Shown: piece after piece, positions 4,443 through 6,061 of the stretch
Layout of the letters: the number at the start of each line of letters is the position of its first letter
How positions within the stretch are numbered: position 1 is the stretch's first letter
Assembly (NCBI GenBank): GCA_017860335.1
Contig: JAFNAU010000125.1
Location: 1 to 6,061 of the forward strand
Direction of reading: 5' to 3'
DNA: 6,061 nucleotides
Source: Bacteroidota bacterium
Lineage (GTDB): Bacteria > Bacteroidota > Bacteroidia > Bacteroidales > Paludibacteraceae
Notes under the pieces: model-generated
The model's input: only the letters and a program-made list of their open reading frames with translations
What the model was told of the DNA's origin: nothing
Database searches by the model: none
Made by a program: the position numbers and the translations under genes

Positions 4443-6061
4443 ATGAAAAAAAGCTATCTGTTTATTTTACCCGTTATTCTTTCCTTATCCGTCCTGTTTT
4501 GCCAGAATAATTCGGACAAGACCGCAGAAAAGATTTCCAGCAAGCCGGACAGTACCGCTTTTTGCCTGGCCCTGCTCGATGCTGTTAACGCTTCCGATTC
4601 GGTAACTTTTTCTTTGCTTCAGCAGGTATATCTGCCGAGAGCATACAAATCGTTCTGGTTTAACAATACTAAGAATTTCGACGAACGTATTCTTCTGCTC
4701 GATTCGTTCCTGCAGCATGTGTATGAACACGGACTAACGCCCGCTCGTTTCGGCGCGGAGAAATTACGTGACCTGCTTTCCAAAACAGATACCACGAATA
4801 TTAACTATCAGCAGCTCGCTCAGCTGGAAATTCAGGCCACCCAAAATTACTACAGCTACTGCTCGGGGCTGCAATACGGCTGTTACAATCCCGTAAAACT
4901 TTACCCTGACGATTACTTCATTGCTCCACAACAACCGGACAGTGCTTTTATCCGGCAGATCTTCTCCAATCCGGATTCACTGCGATACTATCTACGCAAC
5001 GTTCAGCCGGTGTCGGGCGAATACAAGATTCTGCAGGCAGAACTTCAGAAAATGCGAAAACTGAGCGATTCGACATTCCGACCTGTCACGCTGATGCCCG
5101 CCAACGAGCAAATCAAACTGAACAGGAAACACCCTTCGGTACCGCTCATTGCCAGGCGGCTGATGATTAGCGGCGAGTTACCCTTCCGTCCAAAATGGGA
5201 CAGCGTATATGCCCGTTTTGACGAACACCTGCTGAAAGCCCTGAATCAGTTCCGAAAACAAAACAACCTGATACAGGATAACGAGATAGGCAATCCGACC
5301 ATCAGTGCACTGAATATAAATTTCAAAAAACGCAGTCAGATTGTTGCCATCAACCTGGAGCGGTTACGCTGGAAACCCAAAAACCACATCAGCAATAAAT
5401 TCGTGGAAGTCAATGTTGCCAACATGATGCTGCGGACTATGCGCGGCGATACGGTGACGAACACCATGAAAGTATGTGTTGGTCAGCCTCCCAAACACAA
5501 AACTCCCCTGCTGTACGGAAAAATGTATGAAGTAGTGCTCAATCCAACATGGACAGTGCCAAGCAGTATCATTATCAACGAAATCAGCCGGAAAATGATC
5601 AGCGACCCGTCGTACATCAGCCGCAACCGGATGAAAGTGTACAAAAACCGGGAGCCGGTGAGTGAATATTCTGTACCCTGGAGCAACATCAGTAAAAAGT
5701 ATCAGCCCTATGTGATTGTGCAGGATGCAGGTGAGGAAAATTCGCTGGGGAGGATAAAATTTAATTTTTCAAATCCGTTCAACGTGTATCTGCATGACAC
5801 CAACGCCAAAAGCGTATTCCAGAAACATTACCGCGCCGTAAGTCATGGCTGCGTGCGTGTGGAGAAACCGCTGGAACTGGCCTATTTCTGCATGAATGAT
5901 ATTGATACTACCAGCAAAAAACAGGTCAGCAAAAGAACCCTGCTTAAGGATCAGATACTTTACTCCATCGGCAGACAACCACTCACGCGTCAGGGACGCG
6001 AGTACTTCGAAACGGAGGGCAAGGGTAAAAAAATGAGCCGGATAGAATTAAACCCCGGAGT
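4443..6061 (+). CDS. YcbB/LdtD-like L,D-transpeptidase (3' end outside window)
   Basis: 539 complete codons are visible and the frame is still open at the window end. Family members form 3-3 (mDAP-mDAP) peptidoglycan cross-links outside the inner membrane. A hydrophobic N-terminus (4-19) ending in Cys20 is an export signal. Residues about 60-230 fit the scaffold region typical of YcbB proteins. A peptidoglycan-binding-like helix set spans about 258-291, followed by NLERLRW (304-310). The YkuD catalytic domain runs from about 320, with LNPTWTVP (366-373), LGRIKF (435-440), YLHDT with His451 (449-453), and the active site SHGCVRVEKP (467-476) with His468, Cys470 and Arg472. All catalytic residues are present. 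The stretch from 497 onward (LLKDQILYSIG...) fits my memory of Bacteroidetes homologues, where perhaps 30-50 more residues follow. No Shine-Dalgarno site is visible. It is divergent from lon. Confidence 0.93.
   Translation, partial: MKKSYLFILPVILSLSVLFCQNNSDKTAEKISSKPDSTAFCLALLDAVNASDSVTFSLLQQVYLPRAYKSFWFNNTKNFDERILLLDSFLQHVYEHGLTPARFGAEKLRDLLSKTDTTNINYQQLAQLEIQATQNYYSYCSGLQYGCYNPVKLYPDDYFIAPQQPDSAFIRQIFSNPDSLRYYLRNVQPVSGEYKILQAELQKMRKLSDSTFRPVTLMPANEQIKLNRKHPSVPLIARRLMISGELPFRPKWDSVYARFDEHLLKALNQFRKQNNLIQDNEIGNPTISALNINFKKRSQIVAINLERLRWKPKNHISNKFVEVNVANMMLRTMRGDTVTNTMKVCVGQPPKHKTPLLYGKMYEVVLNPTWTVPSSIIINEISRKMISDPSYISRNRMKVYKNREPVSEYSVPWSNISKKYQPYVIVQDAGEENSLGRIKFNFSNPFNVYLHDTNAKSVFQKHYRAVSHGCVRVEKPLELAYFCMNDIDTTSKKQVSKRTLLKDQILYSIGRQPLTRQGREYFETEGKGKKMSRIELNPG

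Noticed and set aside
4485..5978. Minus-strand open frames of 68-81 residues opposite the transpeptidase
   Set aside because: Antisense shadows of a gene with intact catalytic motifs.
771..6061. lon, DUF4126 and L,D-transpeptidase as a new defence or signalling system
   Set aside because: All are known housekeeping or envelope families, not arranged as an operon, with no effector, sensor or mobile context.

Overview
The window looks like ordinary chromosome of a Bacteroidetes bacterium, probably order Bacteroidales. The reasons are promoter-like TAnnTTTG -7 boxes in front of genes, no strong Shine-Dalgarno sites, Bacteroidetes-type versions of Lon and of a YcbB-like L,D-transpeptidase, and intergenic repeats of a style I associate with Bacteroidales genomes. 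The genus cannot be fixed from this sequence.

Layout, left to right. Positions 1-108 are the 3' end of a plus-strand gene whose last 35 residues are a Ser/Arg-rich tail, followed by a strong hairpin terminator (166-205). About 565 bp without a gene follow (206-770). This stretch is a patchwork of degenerate repeats: an inverted repeat, a CTTTGTG block with ~10-bp spacing, and a hairpin-rich element with inverted 24-bp arms. Next come two minus-strand genes: a DUF4126 membrane protein (771-1352) and, upstream of it, the ATP-dependent protease Lon (1556-3982). The 203-bp gap between them holds the likely lon terminator, an in-phase array of ten 7-bp units, and a possible promoter lying almost on top of the DUF4126 start. 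A 460-bp AT-rich divergent intergenic region (3983-4442) separates lon from a plus-strand L,D-transpeptidase (4443 to beyond the window end).

Functionally the genes are housekeeping or envelope genes: cytoplasmic protein quality control (Lon), peptidoglycan 3-3 cross-linking (L,D-transpeptidase), and an inner-membrane protein of unknown role. Nothing ties them into one pathway. lon and the transpeptidase are divergent and could share regulatory DNA, but no known operator was recognised there.

I found no mobile-element gene, CRISPR array, tRNA, rRNA or toxin-antitoxin pair, and no convincing new multigene system. The most unusual material is the intergenic repeat DNA, especially two related modules whose hairpins keep their pairing while the stem sequence differs.
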